Assembly: GCA_051861545.1 (NCBI GenBank)
Contig: JBIMKP010000023.1
Coordinates: 1-64,000 of the forward strand
Length of the DNA: 64,000 nucleotides
From: CAISCU01 sp051861545
GTDB taxonomy: Bacteria > Bacteroidota > Bacteroidia > UKL13-3
Direction: 5' to 3'
Every line of letters starts with the position of its first letter. The stretch's first letter is position 1. The notes under the pieces are model-generated. The model was not told where the DNA came from. It saw only the letters and a list, made by a program, of their open reading frames with translations, and made no database searches. The position numbers and the translations under genes are program-made. Below, in pieces: positions 16,031 to 24,948 of this stretch.

Positions 16031-16306
16031 ATGTCAGTAAGCTTAAAACCATTAGCAGACAGAGTTCTAGTAGAACCTGCAACTGCAGAAGAAAAAACAG
16101 CGGGTGGTATCATCATCCCGGACACTGCAAAAGAAAAACCACAACGCGGAACCGTAATAGCTGTTGGTAATGGCAAAAAAGATGAGCCTTTAACCGTAAA
16201 AGCTGGTGATACCGTTTTGTATGGTAAATATGCAGGTACTGAAATCAGTATTGAAGGCAAAGATTATTTGATTATGCGTGAATCAGACATTTTCGCAATT
16301 GTTTAA
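16031..16306 (+). CDS. groES: Co-chaperonin GroES
   Basis: The 91-residue co-chaperonin forms a heptameric lid on GroEL. The N-terminal strand (LKPLADRVLVEP), the mobile loop (EEKTAGGIIIPDTAKEKPQRG) region about 21-40 and the C-terminal part (YLIMRESDIFAIV) are canonical. ATG start; 29 bp separate it from groEL, one operon. The 195-bp upstream region to the sigma gene contains no recognisable CIRCE operator, so the HrcA route cannot be asserted here. Confidence 0.97.
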   Translation: MSVSLKPLADRVLVEPATAEEKTAGGIIIPDTAKEKPQRGTVIAVGNGKKDEPLTVKAGDTVLYGKYAGTEISIEGKDYLIMRESDIFAIV

Positions 16307-16335
16307 TTGTTTAAAAATCAAATCATTAAAAAATT

Positions 16336-17973
16336 ATGACTAAGAAAATTTCATACGGAGTTGATGCTCGTGACGGTTTAAAACGTGGTGTTGATGCATT
16401 GGCAAATGCTGTAAAAGTAACATTAGGACCAAAAGGTCGTAATGTGGTTATCGACAAAAAATTTGGTTCACCTTCTGTTACTAAAGATGGTGTTTCAGTT
16501 GCTAAAGAAATTGAATTAAAAGACCCTATCGAAAATATGGGTGCGCAAATGGTAAAAGAAGTTGCTTCTAAAACTGCTGATATTGCAGGTGATGGTACAA
16601 CTACTGCTACTGTTTTAGCTCAAGCTATTGTTTCTGCAGGTTTGAAAAACGTTGCTGCTGGTGCTAATCCAATGGATTTAAAACGTGGTATCGACAAAGC
16701 TGTAGATACTGTTATTGAAAGCTTAAAAAGTCAATCACAACAAGTTGGTGATGATAACGAGAAAATTCGTCAGGTTGCAACTATTTCTGCTAACAACGAT
16801 GAAGTTATCGGTAAATTAATTGCTGATGCTATGGCGAAAGTTGGTAAAGAAGGTGTTATTACTGTTGAAGAAGCAAAAGGTACTGAAACTGAAGTAAAAA
16901 CAGTTGAAGGTATGCAATTCGACCGTGGATACTTATCTCCATACTTTGTTACTAATGCAGATAAAATGGAAGCAGATTTAGATGCTCCTTATATCTTGAT
17001 TTATGATAAAAAAGTAAGCAATATGAAAGAATTGCTTCCTATTTTAGAAGCAGTTGTTCAAACTGGAAAACCTTTGGTAATTATTGCTGAAGATGTTGAA
17101 GGTGAAGCTTTGGCTACTTTGGTTGTAAATAAAATTCGTGGTGCATTAAAAATCGCTGCTGTAAAAGCTCCAGGTTTTGGTGATAGAAGAAAAGCAATGT
17201 TAGAAGATATTGCTATCTTAACTGGTGGTACTGTTATCAGCGAAGAACGTGGTTACAAATTAGAAAATTGTGATATCTCTTACTTAGGTAGAGCAGAAAA
17301 AATCACTATCGATAAAGACAATACAACTATTATCAATGGTGCTGGTAAAACTGAAGATATCAAAGCTAGAGTAAACCAAATCAAAGCTCAAATCGAATCA
17401 AGTACTTCTGATTACGATAAAGAAAAATTACAAGAGCGTTTGGCTAAATTAGCTGGCGGTGTTGCAGTTCTTTATATTGGTGCAGCTACTGAGGTTGAAA
17501 TGAAAGAAAAGAAAGACCGTGTTGATGATGCTTTACATGCAACTCGTGCTGCTGTTGAAGAAGGTATCGTTGCTGGTGGTGGTGTAGCTTATATCCGTGC
17601 AGTTGAATCTTTAGAGAAATTAAAAGGTGCTAACGAAGATGAGTCAACAGGTATCGCTATTATTAAACGTGCTGTTGAAGAGCCTTTACGTCAAATTATT
17701 GCTAATGCAGGTGGTGAAGGTTCGGTTGTAGTAAATAAAGTAAAAGAAGGTAAAGGCGATTTTGGTTACAATGCTCGCACTGAAGCTTATGAAAACTTAA
17801 TTGCTGCTGGTGTTATCGACCCAACTAAAGTAAGTCGTGTTGCCTTGCAAAATGCTGCTTCTGTTGCTGCTATGATTTTAACAACTGAGTGCATTTTAGC
17901 TGAAGAAAAAGAAAACAATCCAATGCCAATGCCAGGTGGAATGCCAGGTGGTATGGGTGGAATGGACTACTAA
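16336..17973 (+). CDS. groEL: Chaperonin GroEL
   Basis: A 545-residue HSP60 chaperonin forming tetradecameric rings that fold client proteins with ATP. Hallmarks: the ATP-binding segment VTLGPKGRNVVIDK, GDGTTTATVLAQ, the apical domain about 190-375, and the Gly-Met-rich tail (PMPGGMPGGMGGMDY). It follows groES directly and is closed by a terminator at 17992-18023. Codon use is visibly more biased (GGT, GCT, GAA) than in neighbours, as expected for a highly expressed gene. Confidence 0.98.
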   Translation: MTKKISYGVDARDGLKRGVDALANAVKVTLGPKGRNVVIDKKFGSPSVTKDGVSVAKEIELKDPIENMGAQMVKEVASKTADIAGDGTTTATVLAQAIVSAGLKNVAAGANPMDLKRGIDKAVDTVIESLKSQSQQVGDDNEKIRQVATISANNDEVIGKLIADAMAKVGKEGVITVEEAKGTETEVKTVEGMQFDRGYLSPYFVTNADKMEADLDAPYILIYDKKVSNMKELLPILEAVVQTGKPLVIIAEDVEGEALATLVVNKIRGALKIAAVKAPGFGDRRKAMLEDIAILTGGTVISEERGYKLENCDISYLGRAEKITIDKDNTTIINGAGKTEDIKARVNQIKAQIESSTSDYDKEKLQERLAKLAGGVAVLYIGAATEVEMKEKKDRVDDALHATRAAVEEGIVAGGGVAYIRAVESLEKLKGANEDESTGIAIIKRAVEEPLRQIIANAGGEGSVVVNKVKEGKGDFGYNARTEAYENLIAAGVIDPTKVSRVALQNAASVAAMILTTECILAEEKENNPMPMPGGMPGGMGGMDY

Positions 17974-17991
17974 TAGTTCGTTCTATAAAAG

Positions 17992-18023
17992 AAAAAATCC
18001 TCGCCAAAAGCGGGGATTTTTTT
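17992..18023 (+). terminator. Rho-independent terminator after groEL
   Basis: Left arm AAAAAATCCTCGC (17992-18004), right arm GCGGGGATTTTTT (from 18010), one G-T wobble, CAAAA loop, T-rich tail. Confidence 0.92.
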
Positions 18024-18099
18024 TTGTTTTTAATTCCTTATTAATCCCCGATGTAACATATTTTTAATACTTTCGTTTTAGTAGCTTATTATCAAAAAA

Positions 18100-19095
18100 A
18101 TGAAAAAATTACTCCTATTCTCTTTTCTTGTATTCACCCTTCAAGTAAATGCGCAGTTTTTTAAAGGCGCTTATTACCAATTCGCTTTTTATCCTTATTC
18201 AAGCCAAGTTAATTGGTATGAAGAAAATACAAAACTGAAAGAGCAAAAGATTACTGCAGTAATTGAATCATCTAAAGATAAAAAAACTGGAGAATTCTTT
18301 AAAGTCAAAGAATATAAACTGAATAATTCCGGAAGGATTATTGAATATTATCAGTTTAATAAAAAAGGAAAGAAAGTTAAGTTAAATATTCATTGTGATT
18401 TTCAAAACAATCTATTGAATGAATTGCGTGCTCAAAAAGCGAATGGCGATACCATTTATATGACTAGATATACTTATAAAAACAACAAAGAAATAAGTAG
18501 AATTTATTATAAAAAAAATAAACTAGATGTTCCTACTTGGAAAACTGAAAACCAATACAACGATTCTGGTAAATTAATCATGACTCAATCTTTTAGAAAA
18601 GGAAAGTTGAATTATAGATATGAGTATGAATTTTATGCAAATGGTAGTAAGAAAGAAACCCGTTATTACAATTCAAAAAACATACTAAAATACCGCTATA
18701 CTTATGAATGTGATCCCAAAGGAGAATTAGAAGATAAAGAAGTTAAAAATAGAAATTACTGTGTAAAGAAAGATTACAAAAATGATGGTTCCTTTATGGA
18801 AATTTCTGAGTACAAAAATGAAAAAGGAAAAGTAACCAAGTACATACGTTATTATTCTGCTGATTCATTGTTGATGTTGGCCGAAAATTTTAATTTCAGA
18901 GGAGAGATGAATTACAAAACTGCTTATCAATATAATTCAAACAAACAGGTTACCAAGCAAGAGAATTCAAACAAAAAAGGTGTGTTTTACAGCAATAATT
19001 TTGAATACAATCAACAAGGTTTATTTACTAAAGGTAGCCGAATCAACAAAAAAGGTAAAGCCACATACGAATGGACATTTGATTACAAAAACTAA
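18100..19095 (+). CDS. Secreted repeat protein (MORN/YD-like), unknown function
   Basis: A 331-residue protein with a clear signal peptide (MKKLLLFSFLVFTLQVNAQ, cleavage after about residue 19). The mature part consists of imperfect repeats of about 22-30 residues built on Tyr-Lys-Tyr/Asn-Gly elements (for example YEFYANGSKKETRYYNSKN and YNSNKQVTKQENSNKKG). These resemble the MORN or YD-type beta repeats common in exported Bacteroidota proteins. No catalytic motif, no lipobox and no T9SS sorting domain are seen, so it is probably periplasmic. A TACTTTCG element at 18068-18075 could be its -7 box. It stands 25 bp before the serine hydrolase gene, so the two may be co-transcribed. Confidence 0.8.
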   Translation: MKKLLLFSFLVFTLQVNAQFFKGAYYQFAFYPYSSQVNWYEENTKLKEQKITAVIESSKDKKTGEFFKVKEYKLNNSGRIIEYYQFNKKGKKVKLNIHCDFQNNLLNELRAQKANGDTIYMTRYTYKNNKEISRIYYKKNKLDVPTWKTENQYNDSGKLIMTQSFRKGKLNYRYEYEFYANGSKKETRYYNSKNILKYRYTYECDPKGELEDKEVKNRNYCVKKDYKNDGSFMEISEYKNEKGKVTKYIRYYSADSLLMLAENFNFRGEMNYKTAYQYNSNKQVTKQENSNKKGVFYSNNFEYNQQGLFTKGSRINKKGKATYEWTFDYKN

Positions 19096-19119
19096 ATCTT
19101 GATTCCATAAATTGCCTCC

Positions 19120-20280
19120 ATGAAAATACTTAAAAAGGTTTTATTAGTTCTATTGGGTATGGTACTTATAGTAGAAGTTTACTTAGTTTTAAGTGGCAAT
19201 TGGCATGTAAACAGAGTATTAGCAATGACCATTTTTCGTGGTAAAACAGGACCTGATATTTTTGAATTGCAAGATTTTCCTAGCAGAAAAATTTCGATTG
19301 GAAACCCACAAGCATGGCCTAAATCTAGCAGATATGGTAAAGTTCATCCTTCAAAAGAATTGTTAACTGCATCTGCTGATTACCAAACTACAGCTTTGTG
19401 TTTAATTCAGAATGATAGCTTGGTATATGAAGAATATTGGGAAGGAACCAATGAACATAGTTTGTCGAATTCATTTTCAATGGCAAAATCATTTACTTCT
19501 ATTTTAATAGGAATTGCTTTGAAAGATGGATTGATTAAAAGTTTAGATGAACCTGTTGGCAATTATATCGAAGAATTCAAAGCTGATGCCTATAAAGATA
19601 TTACCATCAAACATTTGTTGTGGATGGGTTCAGGATTAGACTTTCATGAAAGTTATGGTAGCCCGATTGGCTGGCCTGCTAAAGCCTATTACGGAACAGA
19701 TGTAAATTCAACAGTTTTACAACCTGATGTATCTCAAAAAACAGGTACACACTATAATTATAAAGGTGGAGATACGCAGCTATTAGGTATAATACTTAAA
19801 AAAGTTACTGGTAAAAATGTGGCTGAATATGCATCAGAAAAATTATGGAAAAAAATTGGTGCAGAAGACGAATCATATTGGAGTATAGATGTTGAAGATG
19901 GCATGGAAAAAGTAAGCTGCTGTTATTATGCAAGTGCAAGAGATTTTGCAAGATTCGGCAGTTTATTCCTAAAAAAAGGTAATTGGAATGGAGAGCAAAT
20001 TGTTGACAGTTCGTATGTTGAAGCTTCAATAAAACCATCGCCATTAGTAAAACAAGATGAAACTCCTGTAGATAATTACGGCTACCAATGGTGGATAGCA
20101 AATTACAAAGGAGAACAAATATTTTATGCAAGAGGAATATTGGGTCAGTACATTTTTGCCATTCCTTCAAAAAATATAATAATGGTAAGATTGGGACATA
20201 AACGTGCTTCAAAATCAGGAGATGAACTACCTAAAGATGGATATACTTATTTAGATATGGTTGATGAATTAGCAAATTAA
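19120..20280 (+). CDS. Serine hydrolase, beta-lactamase/class C PBP family
   Basis: A 386-residue protein with an N-terminal membrane anchor (about residues 5-25) and a beta-lactamase-like serine hydrolase domain in the periplasm. The SxxK catalytic motif is seen as S-M-A-K in NSFSMAKSFTSILIG (about residue 122). The second motif region is HYNYKGGDTQLLG (about 207-219), where the family has a Tyr-x-Asn/Ser. A Gly-His-Lys triad-like element (LGHKRA) is near the end. Members include esterases, D-aminopeptidases and carboxypeptidases as well as beta-lactamases, so substrate and drug resistance cannot be inferred. Probably transcribed with the upstream secreted protein. Confidence 0.88.
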   Translation: MKILKKVLLVLLGMVLIVEVYLVLSGNWHVNRVLAMTIFRGKTGPDIFELQDFPSRKISIGNPQAWPKSSRYGKVHPSKELLTASADYQTTALCLIQNDSLVYEEYWEGTNEHSLSNSFSMAKSFTSILIGIALKDGLIKSLDEPVGNYIEEFKADAYKDITIKHLLWMGSGLDFHESYGSPIGWPAKAYYGTDVNSTVLQPDVSQKTGTHYNYKGGDTQLLGIILKKVTGKNVAEYASEKLWKKIGAEDESYWSIDVEDGMEKVSCCYYASARDFARFGSLFLKKGNWNGEQIVDSSYVEASIKPSPLVKQDETPVDNYGYQWWIANYKGEQIFYARGILGQYIFAIPSKNIIMVRLGHKRASKSGDELPKDGYTYLDMVDELAN

Positions 20281-20362
20281 CCAACTATCAAATTAATAAT
20301 AAAATCATCATAATGCTAATAGAATCATCGCTACGAAAATATCATTAGATGCATCTTCCCAC

Positions 20363-20716
20363 ATGCATTTAGGACTAAAAATTAAGGTAGAAAGAATCAA
20401 ACAAAAACTTACTCAGGCAGAACTTGCTGAGAAAATAAATAAAACCCGAGCTTTAGTTTCCAGTATTGAGCAAACAGGAAAAGCAGGATTTTACACCTTA
20501 CAAAAAATCTGTGAAGTTTTGGGTTTAGATATTGACGAACTTACTGACCCTGCTTACGACCCAATGCATACTTATGTTAGTAAAGAATCAACAGATAAAA
20601 TTAAAAACCTAGAACAGGAAATTGAGTATTTAAAAAGATTAACAGAGTCGCAGGCAGAACATATTAAAGCATTAAAAGAAAACAAGGAATATATAACAAA
20701 AAGAAAATCAAGGTAG
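20363..20716 (+). CDS. XRE-family transcriptional regulator with C-terminal coiled coil
   Basis: A 117-residue protein with a Cro/C1-type helix-turn-helix at residues 4-60 (KIKVERIKQKLTQAELAEK, then VSSIEQTGKAGFYTLQKIC), which would bind operator DNA as a dimer. Residues 74-112 form a charged heptad-like helix (IKNLEQEIEYLKRLTESQ) that probably dimerises. This short architecture is common in Bacteroidota. No toxin or phage gene lies next to it, so the target is unknown. The start is ATG at 20363; the preceding 80 bp are AT-rich. Confidence 0.88.
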   Translation: MHLGLKIKVERIKQKLTQAELAEKINKTRALVSSIEQTGKAGFYTLQKICEVLGLDIDELTDPAYDPMHTYVSKESTDKIKNLEQEIEYLKRLTESQAEHIKALKENKEYITKRKSR

Positions 20717-20785
20717 TAAAATTAACTCCTGTTAAACAATATATATAGTTTATTGTTAGTCTATGTATTGTAAAATTACTATCAA

Positions 20786-21412
20786 ATGATTAAAAATATT
20801 ATTTTCGATTTAGGTGGAGTTATCTTAAACTTAGACCAAGAAAGAACTTTTAGGGCTTTTAAAAAACTTGGAGCTGATTTAGATGATTTAAATGCCCAAT
20901 CAACTGTTTTTAAAGATTTTGAAACAGGAAAAGTAGATGCTGAGTATTTTGTACATCATTTAAAATCTGCTCTAAAAGGAAGTGTAGAAACTTCTCAAAT
21001 TTTAAACGCTTGGAACGCCATGTTATTAGATTTACCTAAGCAAAGAGTGGATTTAATCAACTCATTAAAAGGTAAATACAAAATCTTTTTATTTAGTAAT
21101 ACGAACACCATCCATATGGAGGAAATTCTTAAATATACCGATGAACATTTAGGAAGCGGAGTATTCAGTGGTATGTTTGATAAAATGTATTTATCGTATG
21201 AAATAGGACTAAGAAAACCAAATCCGGATTCGTTTCACATGTTATTGAAAGATGCTGGATTAAAAGGATTTGAAACCGTTTTTATTGATGACAGCAAAAT
21301 CAATAATAAAGGGGCTCAAGAAGCAGGAATCCACACTATCTGGGCAAAAGAGCCTTTTGACACTTGGGCAATTAAAGAAATTCAGGCAATAAAAACCTTA
21401 CAGATGAACTAG
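20786..21412 (+). CDS. HAD-superfamily hydrolase (YihX-like phosphatase)
   Basis: A 208-residue haloacid-dehalogenase-type hydrolase, probably a sugar-phosphate or nucleotide phosphatase. Motif I is FDLGGV, with the nucleophile Asp but Gly in place of the usual second Asp, as in the YihX-like branch. Motif II is FLFSNTN, motif III has the Lys in IGLRKPNPDSF, and motif IV is VFIDDSKIN. A helical cap (about 15-85) lies between motifs I and II. Its last 15 bp overlap the end of the convergent caspase-like gene. Confidence 0.88.
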   Translation: MIKNIIFDLGGVILNLDQERTFRAFKKLGADLDDLNAQSTVFKDFETGKVDAEYFVHHLKSALKGSVETSQILNAWNAMLLDLPKQRVDLINSLKGKYKIFLFSNTNTIHMEEILKYTDEHLGSGVFSGMFDKMYLSYEIGLRKPNPDSFHMLLKDAGLKGFETVFIDDSKINNKGAQEAGIHTIWAKEPFDTWAIKEIQAIKTLQMN

Positions 21413-21967
21413 TTTAAATTCTAGTTTGCGTACCAAAGAACCATAATCCGACCTTAGATTTCTAGCAACCTTCCTCACATCTTTATATTCTTGAAACATA
21501 TCGATTAGGAGAATATCAAACACCGAGCTTTCAACAAACTGTAATTCCTTTTCGAAACCACAAACAGCCAAGGCATTGGTTTTACGTAGAAAACGCTTTA
21601 CATGTCGTGTATCTGTATTAAGGGTTTGACATGAGCCAAAATGAATGATTCTATCGTAACATTCTGTGCCTAACATCTCTGCTAATTCATCGAGATTAAT
21701 TGCTTGTTTATTGATTAAAATTTCATTGGGTTTTCCATGAAATGCTAGGTATAAAATTGAGTATTGGGAATAACGTTTGAGCTGCCATTGCTTGAGGTAA
21801 TGTTCAAGATTTTCTTTAGTACCACAATGCCTGTGTATGAAATCGATATCTCTGTTTTGCTTCAAAAAAGCCAAAGCAGCCATTATACTGTTTTGTTTGA
21901 TGAGATTTCGACTCCAATCACCCTCTAAACAAAATACATCTTTTTGGTAGGCTTTAGAAATTTTCAT
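21398..21967 (-). CDS. Caspase/CHAT-like protein, predicted Cys-His dyad, function unknown
   Basis: A 189-residue cytoplasmic protein without signal or membrane segment. A hydrophobic strand ending in a His-Gly (SILYLAFHGKPN, H77) is followed 36 residues later by a second strand ending in a cysteine (RIIHFGSCQTLN, C113). This strand-HG, strand-xxSC pattern is the catalytic signature of clan CD proteases (caspase, metacaspase, CHAT). The N-terminus (VFCLEGDW) and the IHRHCGTKENLEHYLKQW segment suggest a defined family that I cannot name with certainty. It is isolated from the dcw operon by the terminator at 21987-22016. It could be a protease or an inactive fold; the assignment rests on motif spacing only. 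Confidence 0.7.
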   Translation of the reverse strand: MKISKAYQKDVFCLEGDWSRNLIKQNSIMAALAFLKQNRDIDFIHRHCGTKENLEHYLKQWQLKRYSQYSILYLAFHGKPNEILINKQAINLDELAEMLGTECYDRIIHFGSCQTLNTDTRHVKRFLRKTNALAVCGFEKELQFVESSVFDILLIDMFQEYKDVRKVARNLRSDYGSLVRKLEFKLVHL

Positions 21968-21986
21968 AGTATCACAAATCTATAAT

Positions 21987-22016
21987 AAAAAAGGGGTTCA
22001 ATGAACCCCTTTTTTT
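21987..22016 (-). terminator. Terminator of the dcw operon
   Basis: GGGGTTCA and TGAACCCC form a strong stem flanked by A6 and T7 runs, so it works in either direction. Its right T run overlaps the ftsZ stop codon (22015-22017), so termination follows ftsZ at once and separates the operon from the caspase-like gene. Confidence 0.93.
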
Positions 22017-23586
22017 AATCTACATTGTCATGTAGGAATGTATTGTTACTTTTAATTTCCGGTCTTCCTGAACCATCATCAAACAAACTCAGTTTAGATA
22101 CTTGTGTTGCAGATGAGTGCGGAATATCTTCCAGCTTTTTCTGTTTACGTTTATAAGCAGGTTCTTTTTCTAAATCACGAACACCCTGACTTGTATTTAG
22201 CGTAACATTTAAATCCTTCAATTCTTTTATTCTGAGAATTTGTCTTTCAATTTTTTTCTCAGGGTCTTCAAATAAGGGATTGGTGTGAAAATCGAGTAAG
22301 GAGGGATTTTGCCTAGTTACTGGCTCCTCTTTTTTAGCTGACATATTTAGATCCGGCTCCAATTCAAACATTTCTGATTCCTCTTCTGCTTCAATGCGCA
22401 TACTTAAATCAATCTCATTACTTTGTTTGTTTTCAGCAGGTACAGGAACCGAATCAGACTCTAAAAAATGGCGTATTGGCGGTTCCTCCATCGCCTTTGG
22501 TTGTTCTGAAACTTGGTTAATAACCGGAACTGGAACTGGCGCTACAGGAGGTGTTGGAGGAGTAATTGTTTTACTTTCAACCTGACCAATAATAATTTTA
22601 TTTTCTTTAGGCCCACTTTCGAAGCCAGTTGCAATGATAGTTACTGCTACAGCATCTCCTAAATTATCATCATAAGAAGTACCAATAATCATTTCGGCAG
22701 AGAATCCACTTTCTTCCTGAATATAGTTTGAAATCTCTTCGAATTCACTCATAAGTAATTCATGTTTACCAGGAGCAGAACTTAAGTTTAACAAAATGTT
22801 TTTAGCACCAGTAATTCTGTTATCATTCAATAAAGGAGAAGTTAATGCCGACATTACTGCATCAATTGCTCTTGATTCACCGCTTGCCACTGCAGAACCC
22901 ATTAGCGCAACACCACTTGCTTTCATTACAGTTTTAACGTCTTCAAAATCCACGTTAATTTCTCCAGGATATGTAATTACCTCAGCAATACCTTTTGCAG
23001 CAGTATTTAAAATTTCATTTGCATGAGAAAAAGCCTGACTCATAGGCAAGTTTCCATACATATCTTTGATTTTATCGTTACTAATTACAAGTAAACAATC
23101 AACAGAACGCTTTAAGGCTTCAATACCTTCAATAGCATATTCTTTCCTTCTTTTTCCTTCAAAAGAAAAAGGAGTTGTAACAATACCGACTGTTAAAATA
23201 TCTAATTCACGAGCAGTTTTAGCAATAATTGGAGCAGCACCTGTACCAGTACCACCGCCCATTCCGGCAGTAATAAAAAGCATTTTGGTATTTACACCCA
23301 AAGTCTCAATAATATCCTCAATTGCCTCCATCGCCGATTGTTTTCCAATCTCTGGATTTGCCCCTGCACCAAGTCCGTTTGTTAGACTTGCACCTAGTTG
23401 AATTTTATTAGGAATAGGACTAGCTTCTAAGACCTGTAAATCGGTATTACAAATAATAAAATCTACCCCTTTAATACCTTGAGAAAACATATAGTTTACG
23501 GCATTACCACCGCCTCCGCCCACACCTAACACCTTAATGATAGATGATTTCTCTCTTGGCATGTTAAACTTAAATGTACTTTCCAT
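22015..23586 (-). CDS. ftsZ: Cell division GTPase FtsZ
   Basis: A tubulin-like GTPase that polymerises into the Z ring. The tubulin signature GGGTGTG is at residues 110-116, and the GTPase plus C-terminal folds occupy about 15-330. At 523 residues it is about 140 longer than E. coli FtsZ because of a long Pro/Glu-rich linker (about 335-470), usual in Bacteroidota. A conserved C-terminal peptide (NNTFLHDNVD) probably binds FtsA. It is the last gene of the dcw operon, 31 bp after ftsA, and is terminated immediately. Confidence 0.98.
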   Translation of the reverse strand: MESTFKFNMPREKSSIIKVLGVGGGGGNAVNYMFSQGIKGVDFIICNTDLQVLEASPIPNKIQLGASLTNGLGAGANPEIGKQSAMEAIEDIIETLGVNTKMLFITAGMGGGTGTGAAPIIAKTARELDILTVGIVTTPFSFEGKRRKEYAIEGIEALKRSVDCLLVISNDKIKDMYGNLPMSQAFSHANEILNTAAKGIAEVITYPGEINVDFEDVKTVMKASGVALMGSAVASGESRAIDAVMSALTSPLLNDNRITGAKNILLNLSSAPGKHELLMSEFEEISNYIQEESGFSAEMIIGTSYDDNLGDAVAVTIIATGFESGPKENKIIIGQVESKTITPPTPPVAPVPVPVINQVSEQPKAMEEPPIRHFLESDSVPVPAENKQSNEIDLSMRIEAEEESEMFELEPDLNMSAKKEEPVTRQNPSLLDFHTNPLFEDPEKKIERQILRIKELKDLNVTLNTSQGVRDLEKEPAYKRKQKKLEDIPHSSATQVSKLSLFDDGSGRPEIKSNNTFLHDNVD

Positions 23587-23617
23587 ATTCTGCTTTTATT
23601 CTTCTACTCAATTAGTT

Positions 23618-24937
23618 CTAAAAATCTTTAAGATCACCATCTTCATACAACCATTTAGAACCTTTTTCAATTAATTTTTTAAGGAAACCACCACTCTGTT
23701 CAGGAGTCTTTTCTTCCTTTTTTTCCATGGTTTTTCCAATTTTGCTAAGGTCAGAATCATCCATCGACTTAAAACCCTTAATCATTAAACCAACACCTGT
23801 TGCAAAAACCGGACTTTTTATATCTTCAATTTCCGATTTTCCTAAATGTTCATTAGCAAAACCAATTCTAGTATCGATACCAGTAACAAATTCTGCTAAT
23901 TTATCGAGGTGTTTTAATTGAGAACCACCACCTGTAATTACAATACCAGCGTTTAATTTTTTCTCTAAACCAGAACTTTTAATTTCATAAAGAACTGCTT
24001 CAAAAATTTCTTCAACTCTTGCTTGAATAACATGAGCTAAATTTTTAACAGAAACTTCTTTTGGAGGGCGACCATGAAAACTTGGAATACTTACAATTTC
24101 ATTTTCTTTATTTTCATCAGCCAAAGCAGAACCAAATCTTAGTTTTAAAGCCTCTGCTTGGTTGTTTAGCACATTACATCCCTCTTCAATATCTTTTGTG
24201 ATTACTTTACCACCAAAAGGAATAACTGCAGTATGACGAATAATACCTTTTTTGAAAATAGCAATATCTGTAGTTCCACCACCAATATCAACCAAACAAA
24301 CTCCGGCTTCCATTTCTTCTGGAGCCAAAACAGCTTCTGCAGATGAAAGTGGCTCAAGAATTAAATCGGCAACATTAAAGCCTGCTCTTTCTACACTTTT
24401 GTAGATGTTTTTAATAGCATCAACATTACCAGTGATGATATGAAAATTAGAAGAAAGACGGATGCCTGACATTCCAATTGGGTCAATAACATCGCCAATA
24501 TCATCAACAGTATATTCTTGAGGAAGAACGTGAATGATATCATCACCTGGAGGCAAAGCGAGGTTATAAGTATCTTTTATTAAACGTTCAACATCTTCGC
24601 GACTAATTTCTGAATCTGTATTTGCTCTGCTGATACTATTTTTATGCTGTAAACTTCTAATATGCTGACCTGCAATACCAACATGAACGCTATTTACTTC
24701 AACTTTTATATTGGAATTACTTTTTACCAATGAAGATTTAGCCTTCTCCATTGCCTCAGTAATAGCTTTTACTGTTTTTTCTATATTTCTAACTTCACCA
24801 CGAATCACACCTAAACTCTCGGCCCTACCCATTGCCAAAACCTCGAGCTTACCATGCTCATTTCTAGTACCAACAATGGCGCAAACCTTTGTGGTACCAA
24901 TATCTAATCCTACAACAATTTTCAACTCGTTTGACAT
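23618..24937 (-). CDS. ftsA: Cell division protein FtsA
   Basis: An actin-like ATPase that tethers FtsZ to the membrane. Seen: phosphate-1 loop VGLDIGTTKVCAIVG at the N-terminus, the SHS2/1C subdomain (about 85-165), phosphate-2 VDIGGGTTDIAIF (about residue 213), and ITGGGSQL (about 337). The C-terminus after a charged linker is an amphipathic helix (GGFLKKLIEKGSKWLYEDG), the expected membrane-targeting element. It lies between ftsQ (11 bp) and ftsZ (31 bp). Confidence 0.97.
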   Translation of the reverse strand: MSNELKIVVGLDIGTTKVCAIVGTRNEHGKLEVLAMGRAESLGVIRGEVRNIEKTVKAITEAMEKAKSSLVKSNSNIKVEVNSVHVGIAGQHIRSLQHKNSISRANTDSEISREDVERLIKDTYNLALPPGDDIIHVLPQEYTVDDIGDVIDPIGMSGIRLSSNFHIITGNVDAIKNIYKSVERAGFNVADLILEPLSSAEAVLAPEEMEAGVCLVDIGGGTTDIAIFKKGIIRHTAVIPFGGKVITKDIEEGCNVLNNQAEALKLRFGSALADENKENEIVSIPSFHGRPPKEVSVKNLAHVIQARVEEIFEAVLYEIKSSGLEKKLNAGIVITGGGSQLKHLDKLAEFVTGIDTRIGFANEHLGKSEIEDIKSPVFATGVGLMIKGFKSMDDSDLSKIGKTMEKKEEKTPEQSGGFLKKLIEKGSKWLYEDGDLKDF

Positions 24938-24948
24938 AATATGCCTTT

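Noticed and set aside
22394..23401. Plus-strand frames opposite ftsZ
   Set aside because: They result from the codon bias of ftsZ on the other strand; no domain or promoter supports them.
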